Part shown: in pieces, positions 25,501 through 37,645 of the stretch
Layout: every line of letters begins with the position of its first letter
How positions within the stretch are numbered: the first letter of the stretch is position 1
DNA from: Eopsaltria australis
Lineage: Eukaryota > Chordata > Aves > Passeriformes > Petroicidae
Reading direction: 5' to 3'
Assembly: GCA_034509425.1 (NCBI GenBank)
Contig: JAVTVJ010000349.1
Coordinates: 372,001 to 436,000, forward strand
DNA length: 64,000 bases
Notes under the pieces: model-generated
Told to the model about the DNA's origin: nothing
The model's input: only the letters and a program-made list of their open reading frames with translations
Databases searched by the model: none
Position numbers and translations under genes: made by a program

Positions 25501-26471
25501 GGGTGCAGAAAAAACAGAAGTCTCTGCTGAGAATCAAAACCAGATATAAGTGTGGTGATGCAATTCTCCTTTACAGGTGTTCCTTTGGAGATCATTGCTG
25601 AAAGGGAGAGGAATAGGTGACAGCATGGTTCAGTTATAGCTAAGACTAAGGAGAATAGTTTAGTGTTAAAGATGAGAATTAAGTCATGAGTATCCTTAGA
25701 AAAAGGCTCTAAACTTTAGCCAGATGGATGTGACGTTGCCATTGATCATGTCTCAAAAAAGGAAGTAGGGCAGTAGAGCAATTAATTTGAGGACACAGTT
25801 ATAGGAAATTGGGTGGATGCATAGATCACATAGAGTATGAGCACATATTGTCTGGTATATTAGAGCCTTCTGTGGTATGATGGCTCTAGCATGGCCTTTT
25901 GCAGTCACTTTTAACAAGCACCAGCAACTAGAAGGTGCATCAAAGAAAAAAAGACTTGAAAGCTCAACCCAGTGGAACTAAGAAGCACTTAAAAATGGAT
26001 ATGGAACTACAACACCAAGCCAAATGAGGCATACAGAGACATACATATTTCTACAGAGAAGTATGCACAGTGTGAAGTAAATGCATATTTTGCAATTTTC
26101 ACCAAGAAAAGCAAATAAATAATAAGAAATATCTCAGACAAAAATACCTTATTTTTTTTTTTTTTTTAGCAACCAGAACATCTTGGGTAAAGGCTGCCCA
26201 CAAGCTTCACAACATTTTATAGTTCAGCTGACTGCATGCTTTTTCTGAGTAAAGGTGAAGTCTCTGAAGATTGAGAGAGCAAATTCAGCAGGAAAAATAC
26301 TTTGATACTGTAGTTATGTCTATTTTAAAATGACAGGTTTTGTTGGGATGAAGTTATTTAAGATGCTGCCCTAAATGGCAGAGGAGATTTTTCATTCTTC
26401 TAAAATATAATATGAAGGAGAATTACGTTGTTAAGATCCAATTTTAGGAGATGCTTCTGCTTAAATTAAGG
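19571..26471. other. Unique noncoding DNA, no gene seen
   Basis: Nearly 7 kb without a recognised repeat family or exon. Simple runs are T19 at 24,856-24,874 and T16 at 26,152-26,167. Frames such as 23,084-23,374 (+, 96 codons), 22,255-22,503 (-) and 21,583-21,837 (both strands) have no domain I recognise and no consistent splice context. Confidence 0.55.
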
Positions 26472-26959
26472 TGCAAACAAGACCATATGGCAAAGTCAAT
26501 AGTACAGATTTTATTTAACAGTAAATGTGAGGTAGAGAGACAAAAAGAAATAGGTAGAGAAGGAGAGAGGGACCGAGTGAGACACAGAGAGAGAGATTAA
26601 GCAAAAGATATCACCACAACATGGATTCTTGTGGCATCCCACTGGTCCTTCTTCACCCCAGTCTTTGTGGTGGAGGTTGTTCTTCTGCAGGTAACACTTT
26701 TATGCAGTCCAATCCCAGGTATCCATGGGCATGGATGCCATTCCCACAATTTGGGCATGTGGATCCTTTCACACAGTTTTCCACTGGGCAGTTTTTAAAA
26801 ATCTGTGCACAGTTTGCACGGTGGCATTTAGTCCAGTTTGCTAATTCCAAACCTTCACCTTTGTTAGGCCTGGAATTATTGCCTTCCTGTTTTGCTATCT
26901 GCGCTTATCTCAAGTTCCTGTTGTGGTGACCTGTGTCATGGGGACTGTGTTTTCAGACA
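26472..26959 (-). repeat. Solo LTR of an endogenous retrovirus, minus orientation
   Basis: Read on the minus strand, the segment has the order expected of an avian LTR. A U3-like region (26,959 down to about 26,600) is followed by a long CT-rich tract (GA-rich on plus, 26,525-26,600). An AATAAA polyadenylation signal follows ('ttatttaacag' on plus near 26,510), and then a short U5-like end finishing in TGCA-type sequence at 26,472. The ends are estimated. No retroviral internal sequence lies on either side, so it is a solo LTR produced by LTR-LTR recombination. It is a different family from the LTR at 12,324. The 102-codon plus and 65-codon minus frames inside it are incidental. Confidence 0.6.
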
Positions 26960-29900
26960 TGCAACTGCATTCTTTAAGTCCTCACATATTCAAAACCTCA
27001 AAACTCTTTTCTGGGAAGACTGAAAAAACCATGCAGTTATAGTACAACAAACAGTATTTCTGAGGTGACAACAGCTGATAAACAGATAAAGCAAAGCTGG
27101 TGTTTTGGGACAAGAACCAACATTTGCAAGGAGTTTTTCTGGTGCAGATAATATAGTTCCTAAAATTAACTTGTACCATTTCAAGATACTATGGAACTCT
27201 TCATGTCCTAGAAGAATTTAAAAGAGATAGGTACATGTTCTTAAGCTGAATGTTCCCATTGGTTTCCACCCTTTCCAGGTTGACTTCTGGAGACATGACA
27301 AATGATCACCTATTTTGTGTCAAAAATGCTGATGTTAATTCCTAGCCTATTGTTCCAGTTCCATTTACCTTGGTACAAAATCCAAATAAATGTAAAATGC
27401 TTTAAAATGCTGGTGAAATTGGTTAGTGAAAGAATGGCAAAGGGCCCTTACCAGTGATGGCCTTGAGATATAAAGGCACTGAGAGACATACAGGTAGTTG
27501 CCCACAGCTGTGGGGCTCCTGGGAGATCTCGTGTCTGTTGGCCTCTGAGCACTAATGTGGATTTTTATCTCTGCAATGATGGGTGATCCCATTAAACATC
27601 TCAAAGCTGAAAGGCCTCTCAAATCACTTAAAGTTGTGACACTTTCCACTTCTTCTAGCCATGTGTTCTGGGCTAAAACCAGTACTGTATCTTTTGCGAA
27701 AATGTTACCATATAATTTTAATAATTCAGTTCTGAAAAATTGAATAATTTTTAATAGTTCAGTTCTGAACTCAGTTCACTCTACTCCAGTGATCCTTTAG
27801 TGCCTACAGAATATCGAGGGTTTAAGTTACCAGGCTCCTTTCCCCACTTTTTTTTCCTCATTTTGAAATCCTTTCTTTGGCACTTAATTTCTTATTTCCT
27901 AGCTGATTATTGATTAGTTTTTCTTTGTAATGCTGTACTTAGAAAAATAGTGTCCTAACAGTTTTAAAACTCAAGGAAAAACTCCAAAACTACACAATCC
28001 AATGTATGCAAGAAAATCTTTGAAGGCAGAATTTTTTAGATGAAAAGACTTACATTATTTTGAAAGTAAGTGTATATTAAGCAAGATTAGATGGTAGAAA
28101 AAGCTTCCTCTGGTATCCAAGATGGCTATACAATTATTGACTTCAAAGCAGTAATTTATTTAAAAATAGATGCAAACCATGTAACTCCTTTGGCACAGGG
28201 CACATGGTCCTAGAGTTGAGCTTTCAGTACTTTGTCAAAATGTTATCAATATAATCCTTTTTAAAATCTGCATTTTAAGAAAAATTATCTTAGGAATTGT
28301 ACATTTTAAAAGATTTAAATTTTAAATTGTTCAGTTTTAAGTACAGCACATGCTATGCTGTCATTTGTATCTGAATACTCTTTTGACACTCTCATAAGTC
28401 AGGCATTTTCTCAAAGTAAGTCATGCTTTTTCTCAAAGAATTTGACCTAAACTGACAGCTCCAAATATATTAATTTCCTGAGCATATTATCAGCTGGGAG
28501 CAGCTAGTAGTTATAATTACTTGTTAGCTAATATTGTACACAGAACAATTATGTTTGGAGAGTTACATAACCTTGGACTGGTCTGCAATAAGCTTGCAAA
28601 TTTAGGAAGCAATGAATGATCTCTGAACATATCTAAGACGAGAAATAATTAACAAAGAAATCTCCTGATGTGCTGTAGTATACCCCAGTTTGCAGCTAAA
28701 AAGCATTATTTTCCATTTTATATGTTAGCAGTTACAGTATATCTACTTTGTCTTCTATGTATGTCAGAATAAAATCAATAAAACTTGCAAAGAGCAATTA
28801 AAACGCAATAACAATCCCAGTAAAGTTTTTTTTTAAGCAATATGAACAACTAAGATGATGATGATCATTACCACCTCTATTAATTTTTCCCCATAGGAAG
28901 GTAGATTTGCATATTTATGCCACAAATACTGCACTTGCTAATAGCAGCCTCCCCTTTGCCACCTCCATAGCCACGGGGGTGCACACCTGGTGCAGAACAA
29001 CTCTGTTCCCCAGCTCAGCAGAGGTGCTTTGAGCCAGCATGCTTGGCTTTGCACTTGCAGTGGGTAAGCACCATGTGCCCCATCAGGCACCAGGTGTCAC
29101 AGACACAGTGCTTGCACTGCCTCATGACAAGGCTGAGGTGACTGCTGCACTGGTATCATCCAAATATAAAGATGGGTCTGGGCCAGAGTTCTCAAGCTGT
29201 GCTAAGCATCCCACAAGCTACTCCTTCTGTGCATGTACCCAGCTTAGCACACTGCCAGGGGCTTTTGCTGCTGATACTGTCATTAATGCTCTTACCTAAG
29301 CAAACTGCTTTTAGAAAGTGCAGTGTAGGATGTTCTTCCCTGTTGATAATTATAGTTTGGTAAGTATCACATTGCAATCAAGTGTTTCAGAAAGCCTGTT
29401 TCAATAAAAGGGAGTTCTGACCCTACTCACATTGTAATGTGAGCTTATGTTTTCTTGCATGTTTCAATCTAGGAAAGGAGAATCTACAGTGCAACAAATG
29501 AGAAAAGTCCTGTAATCCAAACATGACTGCTGATGAAAAAGGAAGATTTTTTGTCTGTATTTGAAATTATTTGTGAATATTTGACTGCATTACCAGTCAT
29601 GCCATTTTCTGCACTCCTTGACAATAAAACAATCAAAATAAATAGGAAGACATTCAGGCAAATAAACACAGAAATCTTGATGTGACATCCAATACATTTG
29701 CAGAAGTGACTGACAGCTAATGTAGTACTTCAAGACAGGATCTAAATTAAAGGTTTGATATGAATAATGTATTTGACAAAACTGGTCTGTCTAATTCACA
29801 AATTCCTGTACTAGGAACTTTTTTGTTACATTTTTAGAAAAAAGTTTTGTATTGAAAGCTTTGCCATGAACAATTTTGGGCTATATAGGCCCTGTATATT

Positions 29901-32662
29901 CTATTGTTGACATGAATGTTTGGAATTCCCCATTTGATTGTTCTTTAAACAGGAAAATAAGTTATTTGGTATCCTTTTATCACTCAAATAAGGTTATAAA
30001 AACACATAAATTTTTTTGCTTTTTTAAAAAAATAATCTTCTTTCAACAACTTGGCAGGAAGATAAAAGGGCAGAAATATATTTTAAGAACAAGGAGTTAT
30101 AGCTTGAAAGAATATAAGGACATTTAAATCTTATATTGGCTTTTTTCCCATCTTCTTTTCCATTTAAAGTTGCTTCCTGAATAAAGAAACAATAAAGTCA
30201 TAACTGAGATTTATTAGGTTATTGAATACTTGAAGTTCAGTTTTCTCTTTGCTCAAAAACAGTGAAAGAATTAAAAATTTTTGAACCTTTATGTTTTCAA
30301 CCTTTTCTGGCTTAAGTGTCTAAAGTGCAGGACTTTGGACAGGGTTTTTTTGTGGTGAGGTAAGCTAAACTCACAGAATTTCCTGTCCTTCAGCCCTTAA
30401 GACTTGATGGTGGCAGAGGGATGGTGTAGCCCAGGGAATTCTGTATAAGTGAGCATTAGTTTCATGCTGAGCACTTGGAAAACCAATGCTTGTCTTCTCA
30501 TTCAGCAGTCTCTCTCAGTGTACCATATTTCCATAGCTGTATATAAACCAAAGCATTTTTTCAACAAGCACATACATCAAATTTGATGGTCTTTGGTTTG
30601 TATCATAGTGCATTTCCTCCACACATTTAATCATATGGAAAGGATGTCTGTGTTTAATACTGTCAATGGGAAGAGATGACTGCAGCTATCACTGTAGTTA
30701 AAGTCAAGTGCTGCAAACAGAGATTGTGGGACTGGAGCTGGTATTGAGGCACACAGTAGGAGTTCCACATTAATGATAGGTTTATGCAGTCAGTTCATTT
30801 TTTATGCCAGTGGCCATATTTAGCAATCACTAAAATACTTTAAAGGTCTATGACATTTGCTGTTGCTTGATCCTGTCTCATACTTTAGTCATACGTCATT
30901 TGGAGGTTTACTTGTGAATTGTCTTGTTCTCCAGTTTTGTTCCTTCCCCATAACAAAATTTATTTAGAAAAGCAACTATGTACTGCTGCAAATGTTTAGA
31001 AATTACAACCAAAAAAATGCTTGTTATTAGCTGCAACATTGCTTTTTTTTTCCAAACCTGAGCATAATGCCTGGTAAAATAAGCATGGATGACTGTTTCA
31101 CTTTTGGCTAAAGTTCTGGAGAACAGCATCTTCCAAGAGAGGATTCCTAAATGCATTCTGAAGTATGCAATTTTTCCTCAATATGCAAGATCAGGCTTAC
31201 TGCATCTTATTATATGGATCATGTGGACATAACCAAAAAATCAAGAACTGAAAGATAAGGATTTAATAAAAACTTTGATAAAACTTTCTGAACATTTCTG
31301 TTTTAATACTCTGTGTTCCAGAAATCCAGGAAGACAGAAAAACCCAGGGATATAGATGAGTCTGTAATAACAGTGGACATGTGTGACTGGCAGAATCTGT
31401 GGCTTGACAACTGTCATGTCCAAATTCAATTTTAAAATATAGTAAGTGAACTATTCACTGATATTTATGATGCATTTTAATCACCTTATTTTATTTTTAG
31501 TGTGAATTATGCATTCCCAGTATTTGTGTATTTATTTTGTATTTCATATTCCATAATGACTTGGCAAAATGGACAGATCTGAAAAAAGTGCTTGGGCAAA
31601 TAGAGTGCAACTTTGATGGAATTCAGGAATGAGTGCAAAAATTATATCCACAAAGCAACTATGTCTACCCAGATAAATGCCTGAACATTAAGATGGTGAA
31701 GTACCCCAAGGCTTCAAGTGCTGTGGTGACAAAACCATCTCAGCTCAACAGTGTCTTGCCATCTGTTTAACATTTAGGCTTCTTCATCATTCACAAAAGT
31801 AGAAATTTCAGTGCCCAGGGACTAAAAATGCTCAGAAGAAACCTTACAAACACTCACCATATTGAATTCAGCAGCAAATGTGCAATGTGGTTGTATTTAT
31901 TTAAAAGCACAGTTAGGGAAGATATACAAGGACACCAATACAAGGACAACTGTGAGGGGGGAGAAGGTCAGTATTTTACTATATAATTTATTCTACATTT
32001 GTGCAATAAATGAAAAAGTTCCATCTTATTCCATCAAAAACATCTTTTTCTTCTTTTGCAAAGTTAAGGACTATGCTGAGAAAGAGTTTTTATCCAGCCT
32101 TCCTGTTGAAGGTGTAACATAGTACAGCAAAGAGCACAAGGTTCATAAGTACTAAAAAGGGAACAAGCGAGCAGGAAGTTATCTCCAAATCAGTGCTTAC
32201 TTAAAATCTATATATTCACTGGAAAGGGGAAATCCTGTGGCTGTGTTCAAGCAGTGCTGAAAGATAGTGTCAAGGAATCTTTTAAAGATAGATGAATAAA
32301 CAGCTCTAGTAGTGTAAACCAGAACCCAGGACTGTCCTCTATTACCTTCATGGAATTACAATCTTGGCTGGGGATTCTGCCATGAGAAATGAAGCATACC
32401 TGGTAAATATGTAGACTTTCTGCTGGACTCATGGTTAGGGCTATAACACAAGCAGGGAGAAAAAGATGTAGTTTGGAATGGTTTCAGATGTAGAAGGACT
32501 TGCATAAAATGTAATTACATAACATGTGTCAGTTCCTGGCAAATAATCAAGCACTATTCAAGTATTGTTAGGCACATCCTGCATAGCTGGGCAAATCATC
32601 TTTTACAAGCATATGAATCTTCCAGCAGACTGTGTACAGTCTTAAATTCAACACATGTTTCT
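26960..32662. other. Unique noncoding DNA, no gene seen
   Basis: No recognised repeat or exon. A repeated 'ttcagttctgaa' lies at 27,725-27,736 and 27,758-27,769. The stretch at 28,450-28,760 is rich in TAATTA-like motifs and low in simple repeats (see findings). A GC-richer patch lies at 28,940-29,290 with open frames on both strands and no domain match. Confidence 0.55.
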
Positions 32663-32775
32663 AGTCAGAGAATCCCATAGCTGGAAATAGCCTTGGTAAG
32701 TAGCATTTCAGATGCACTCATTCCAGAACTTAAGGCCCTTTCACTCACTATGACCATGCTATGAAAACATGCCTG
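32663..32775 (-). mobile_element. Possible ancient CR1 3'-end fragment
   Basis: 'agtcagagaatcccatagct' followed by 'ggaaatagccttggtaag' resembles a heavily decayed antisense CR1 3' terminus. It lies 530 bp from a better supported old CR1 in the same orientation and could be part of the same event. Similarity is weak. Confidence 0.3.
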
Positions 32776-33305
32776 TATCACCTTTATGGAGATTTAGGTG
32801 TTTAATTCAGATTTATGTAATATACATCTATAGGTAAGACAAAAAAATAGTCCTAATTTGAAGTGGTTCTTCACATGTTTAAAAAGCCCAGAGGTTCTTC
32901 ATGTTGCTAACTAATTCAGGCTACTTTTTTTCCCCCTCTGTATTTCCTAATCCCAGAAAAAGGGCATTTAAATGGCATACATCTTGGTATGGCTCCAGCT
33001 AATATGGATATTGAAAGATAAAGTGATCAAAATCTGAATTTTTGACAGGAAGATTATGGAAGTTCTATTAAAAAGCCTCTAAAAGTATGTCCAGAATGTA
33101 TAAAAATATACTGAGTTTCCTAAATTATATTCCAGTGACAATAAGAAAGCATTCTTCCCCTTCAGAAAGTATACCAAAACCAGTCCTGTAATTGTAAAGA
33201 AAAATGTCACCTTTGTCTTCACGTTAGACATACAAGATGAAATCCGAGGTTTGGATTTGGATTTTATTGACATGGGTGGCATACAGCTGTGGTCTTCTGT
33301 CACAT

Positions 33306-33540
33306 GTCATGGAATCAGAAACACTGGGGCTAGAAGTGACCTCAAGAACTTTTCTTGTCCATCACTCTGTCCCAAGGCCAGATAAAGTATCTTTCCCTCT
33401 TTCCAAAAGATTTGTGTAACATATTCTTAGAGATCTTTGATTATGGACATTCCACAGCCTCCTTATTCAGTACCTCTGAAATCCATCAAGACCTAAACAT
33501 TCTGAAAGTTCCTCTGGCTTATTTGTTTCAGTAAGAATGA
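33306..33540 (-). mobile_element. Old CR1 LINE 3' fragment
   Basis: The plus strand reads 'catggaatcagaaacactgg' and then 'ggctagaagtgacctcaag', followed by 'ccaaggccagataaagtat', 'atattcttagagatctttga' and 'ggacattccacagcctcct'. This is the block order of an older CR1 subfamily's antisense 3' region. The 3' end is at 33,306 and the copy is truncated at about 33,540. Clearly more diverged than the 35-kb copy. Confidence 0.65.
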
Positions 33541-35030
33541 ACTCAAACCTCAGGTCACCATCTATTATCACTGGATCCTCACCAAAATTTAGGCAACTGT
33601 GGTGCAGATGAGAACTTGGCTGAGAGGTTTAGGTAAAGTGACATCTAAATACCATCACAATAAATAACTTATTAAACCCCAAGGAGTTCTACTGATATTA
33701 TTGAGGATATTCATGGAATATATTGTTATCCAATATAAAAAAGGGGATCAGAATCTGCCCCTTTGATAAAATTGTTAGGGTAAGAAGATTCTTTTGGACT
33801 TTTTTTAAAATAAGACTTTGATAAGACAGGTTTCATTCTGCAGGACATTGTTCACAGCAACTGAGGTATTGACCAAAGTAAAAAAAAATTCTTTTTTATA
33901 TTATGGTAACTGCATTCTGATACAGACTCAGTAGTACTATATTACTACTACTGTAGTAGTGGTAATATAGTACCTTTTCTACAAAATAAACATGTATTTC
34001 ATGTTGGCATTTCTTGTATAAATGGATGAAAAATCCTAATTCAGTTTTTGATGCAGTTTTGCAGTCAACCAGTTGCTTTGCATAATTGGGGTGACAGATG
34101 CACTTTATTGTAGCAGCAAATTCACTCTGTAGCACATTTTGTAAAATGGTACAATGGGCCTGGATCTTGGCCAACATCAATAATGGAATAATAAACTTAT
34201 ACAAGTAGCAGGGAAATTGCAGTTGTTTTAATGAAAATGCCACTTCTCATGGCTGTTCTGAGGTTATCCTGCTTAACAGCTGCTGTTAGGACAGAGGACT
34301 TTTAGGAAAAATTCTCAAATATTTTTGTTTGAGAGAGGTAAGAAGTGACGCTGGAAAATAAGATTCTGAAAGAGCCTCAAAGAACAACTCCCCCTACATT
34401 ATGCACAGAGACAGGCACAGAGAAAGTACAGGATGATTTCTGAGCCACTGCTTATAGGAGCAAGTCTTTTTGTACGGCCCTATAAACCAAGCAACACTGT
34501 CAAAAATTGTTCTCCATCCCAACTGGAAGTCAGACTGGAAAACAGAGCCTGGTCTATGGGGTTTTCCTGCACTAATGCTTTACTCATCCACATTGCTCAC
34601 TCACCTGATCATCAGAGATTTGTCTAAGCAGCTTTCTTGATTCAATATTGCCAGCCTGAAAGGGACAAATCTGAGAGAAAAGCATCATCGCTCACTGGAG
34701 TTCTGTAAAAAGTGTCAGTGAATGTCAGAGCTTTAATTCAGGCTCATATTGATGTGATTTCTCTTTCTGACAGTTGATCAAATGCTTACCTATCAAAAAT
34801 CACTGCCTCTCATAGCTGCTGCTTAGAAGATAACCTGCAGTGTAATGCTCTTGAAATGTGATTTTGTTTGAGGTACATTAGGGGAGTTTTTGTTTGTTTT
34901 TACTCAGTGAGTAAGAAGACAGGAGACACTTGCTGAAAACTAAATTGGCTTCATGATGTAATATCTCTATTATTCCATGTGATTTTGCAAACCTTCCCTT
35001 AAATAAGCAAGATGCAATCTCCTCTGAAGT
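33541..35030. other. Unique noncoding DNA containing a palindrome
   Basis: No gene or repeat family recognised. The 115-codon minus frame (33,896-34,243) reads through the palindrome listed below and has no recognisable domain. Confidence 0.55.
33934..33973. repeat. 40-bp near-perfect palindrome (hairpin/cruciform)
   Basis: The left arm begins GTACTATATTAC (33,934-33,945) and the right arm ends GTAATATAGTAC (33,962-33,973), its exact reverse complement. Pairing continues inward through a single T-G position (33,946/33,961) and six more pairs to a tiny centre at 33,952-33,955. Arms are therefore 18-19 bp with one mismatch and essentially no spacer. Confidence 0.95.
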
Positions 35031-35540
35031 TTCATAGGTTTATAGAATAGTTAAATTTGGAAAAGACCTCCAAGATCATCAAGTCCAACTTTAAACCAAA
35101 CATCACTATATCAGCTAAATCATAGCACTGTCCCATTCAGTCGTTTCTTGAATATTTCCAGGCAAAGTGAATTCACAATCCCCCTGTTCCAATTCCAGCT
35201 TTCAGTGACAAAATTCTTCCTGATTTTCAGCCCGAACTTTCCCTGCCACAGCTTGAGACCATTTCCTCGTCCTGTTGCTGGTTGCTCGGGAGAAGAAGCC
35301 AACCCCCACCTTGCTTCCTTTTAGGCAGTTGTAGAGAGTGATAAGGTCTCTCCTGAGGCTCCTGTCCTCCAGGCTAACCACCCCCCCCCCCCCCCCCCAG
35401 CTCTCTTTGCTGCTCCTCATATGATTTACTCTCTAGACCCTTCACCAGATCTATTGCTCTCCTCTGAACTTGCTCCAACACCTCCATGTCTTTCTTGAAG
35501 TGAGGGGTGGAGAACAGAGGATTAGAGGTATAGCCTCAGT
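35031..35540 (-). mobile_element. CR1 LINE, 3' fragment
   Basis: The antisense CR1 3' terminus 'ttcataggtttatagaatag' starts at 35,031, followed by 'aagacctccaagatcatc' and the full series of CR1 3' blocks: 'tttcttgaatatttccagg', 'gaccatttcctcgtcctgtt', 'gataaggtctctcctgagg' and 'ttgctctcctctgaact'. It ends near 35,540, so roughly 0.5 kb of the element is present. An 18-base poly-C tract interrupts it at 35,381-35,398. The 60- and 72-codon minus frames inside are not genes. Confidence 0.92.
35381..35398. repeat. Poly-C tract (C18) inside CR1
   Basis: Eighteen uninterrupted C's (G's on the element's sense strand) follow 'aggctaacca', where other CR1 copies have only a short C run. Pure poly-C of this length is unusual and could form G-quadruplex or i-motif structures. 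A sequencing or assembly length error is possible. Confidence 0.95.
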
Positions 35541-36763
35541 TTTTGCTTAATACTACAGAGATACTGAAGCAAACAGTTCACAGTAGATCCAAATGGCAGG
35601 AAAATCATATCAGTTGGAGTATTCTTTTAGTCCTACAATGCTAGGCTGAACATTCTTTTAGGCTAAAGTGCCTCTGATTTTTCTGGAGTGTACAGTGAAA
35701 AGAAAACTTAATCAGTATCTTTGATGATCAGAGAATCACAATTAAAAGCTGCTTCATTGAAAAGATTTATTAAGAAGTTCTACAGTCAATTGTCATCTCA
35801 GAATACTTCCTGAACTTGTTTTCTAAATATGCAGAGTTCAACTGTGTGTGTTTCCATTGTATACACATAGATTTAAATTTTCATAGAAGTCCACAAAAAT
35901 ATCAAGTAGGTTATGTCATTGTTTCTGTTCTTTCCTGTCATACAGCCTAAGCTTTCTGAAATACTTGTCTGTCATTTCAGTCTGTTTGAATTTCATCTCT
36001 TCAGAGAGAAGTTGAACATATTTGACTTATCAGAGATATCACCCAGATCTGGCTGAGAACGCCATAATTGCTGGTTAGACCACAATGCCTGTATTGCATT
36101 GCTCTCCTGAAATAAAAAACCCTAATTTATGAATTTATTCATTCTCCTCAAAACATTTCAACTTGATAGCCATCTTACCTCAGCAAGAAGGAGCAGTGCT
36201 GGTGCCCAGAACACACTGTCATAATGTTTTGTGCCTTTGACTTGATGAATAATCCATTTTATTGACCTGAAAAAAGCAGTAACTTCCATTCATTTCAGAG
36301 GATCATTTTTGTACATATAACATCTCTTTTTGGATAACATAGTGTTTAGTCCATGTGAGGCCAGAAGCTTTAGGGCCATCTGTGAAGACTCTTTTGCTGA
36401 ACACAGTTCCATCATCACCACCACAACCTTTGAATAATTATACCCCATGAATAATGTTTTTTCTTTAAATAATCCTTAAGGAAGTTGTTTTTTGTTTGCT
36501 TGTGGGTTTTTGTGGGGTTTTTTGTTTCTTTTCCCTAAATATTCATTATTTTTTATTCACTATTTGCTATTTAGTATTTAGTCACTGGTGTCTTTAGTGT
36601 TTCCAGGTCATCACTGAAAAATACATCAGGAAAAGCACTACCTTTTGAATAAAAGAAGTTCTGCCTTTTGAGCAACATCAGAAGAAAACTCATGTTTGAT
36701 CTAGTTCTAGTATTTGATTTTTTTTATTTGAGGCTTTTGTCCCTAAATCATTTTGATCTTTGA
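35541..36763. other. Unique noncoding DNA with a G/T-rich patch
   Basis: Nothing gene-like. A low-complexity G/T-rich stretch lies at 36,484-36,532. Confidence 0.55.
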
Positions 36764-37645
36764 TATTGAATAATGGAATTGTTTAGGTTGGAAAAGACCT
36801 TCAAGATCATTGAGTACAACTGTTAACGCAGCACTGCCAAGTCCACCACTAAACCGCATCTCCAAGTGTCACAACTATGTGTCTTCTAGAAGCCTCCATG
36901 GATGGTGACATAGCTACTTCCCTGTGCAGCCTGTTCCAGTGCTTCACAACACTTTCTGGGAAGGAAGTTTTTAGACTATCCAATCTAAATGTCCCTTGGT
37001 GCAAATTGATATTCCCCCTCTGTATTCATAACAGCATTTTTTATTGTCCTTTGCATCAGTGTCCAGATAAAGTTTTAGTTGGGCTTTGGCCCTTCCAATT
37101 TTCTCCCTGCATAACCTTATGATATCTTGGAGTCCTCCTGAGCTGCCTTCCTCTTCTTCCCAAAGATCATAAAATCTCTTTTTTTCCCCTGAGTTCCAGC
37201 CAACTTGTTCCCCAGGAGCTCATCTTTCACCACACAGGGACAGCCTGCTCCTGATCCTTAAGATTTCTCTCTTGAAGAATGTCCATCATTCCTGGGCTAC
37301 TTTGCCCTTCAGGTCTGCTTCCAAAGGGACTCTCCCAACTAACCTGCTAAACAGGCCAAAGTCTGACCTCCAAGTGGCAATTATATTGACCCTCCTCCTT
37401 ATTTCCCCAAGAACCAAAAACTCCATCATTTTGTGATCTCTGTGCCAAAGAGGCCTCCAATCATCACATCACCCATCACTCCTTCTCTGTTTATCAACAG
37501 CACTTCCAGTGTAGGATTCTCCTGGTTGGCACGCTCACTATGTCAGGAAGACCTCTTCCATACGTCCCAGGATCTTCTGGTCTGTTTTCTCTCTGGTGGG
37601 TTTTATTTCCAGCAGATATCTGATAAGTTGAAATCCCTATGAGAA
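36764..37645 (-). mobile_element. CR1 LINE with internal deletion of the reverse-transcriptase domain
   Basis: Read on the minus strand from 37,645, the element begins with the ORF2 endonuclease region ('ttgaaatccctatg' on plus is the antisense of its G-D-F motif). It continues through the EN-RT linker ('ccttatgatatcttggagtc', 'tccttctcggg'-type blocks, 'ggcccttccaattttctccc'). At about 37,020 it jumps straight to the CR1 3' region ('tgtcccttggtgcaaattga', 'cagcctgttccagtgcttca') and ends at the 3' terminus at 36,764. The order and orientation fit one insertion that lost the whole RT domain, rather than two insertions. It cannot retrotranspose. Plus-strand frames at 36,877-37,122 and 37,433-37,642 are antisense shadows. 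Confidence 0.85.

Noticed and set aside
26621..26929. 102-codon plus-strand frame
   Set aside because: Lies within, and antisense to, the minus-oriented solo LTR. No domain.
33934..33973. Palindrome as a microRNA precursor
   Set aside because: Arms of under 20 bp with almost no loop are too short for a canonical pre-miRNA hairpin.
33896..34243. 115-codon minus-strand frame
   Set aside because: Reads through the palindrome and AT-rich DNA, with no recognisable domain or splice context.
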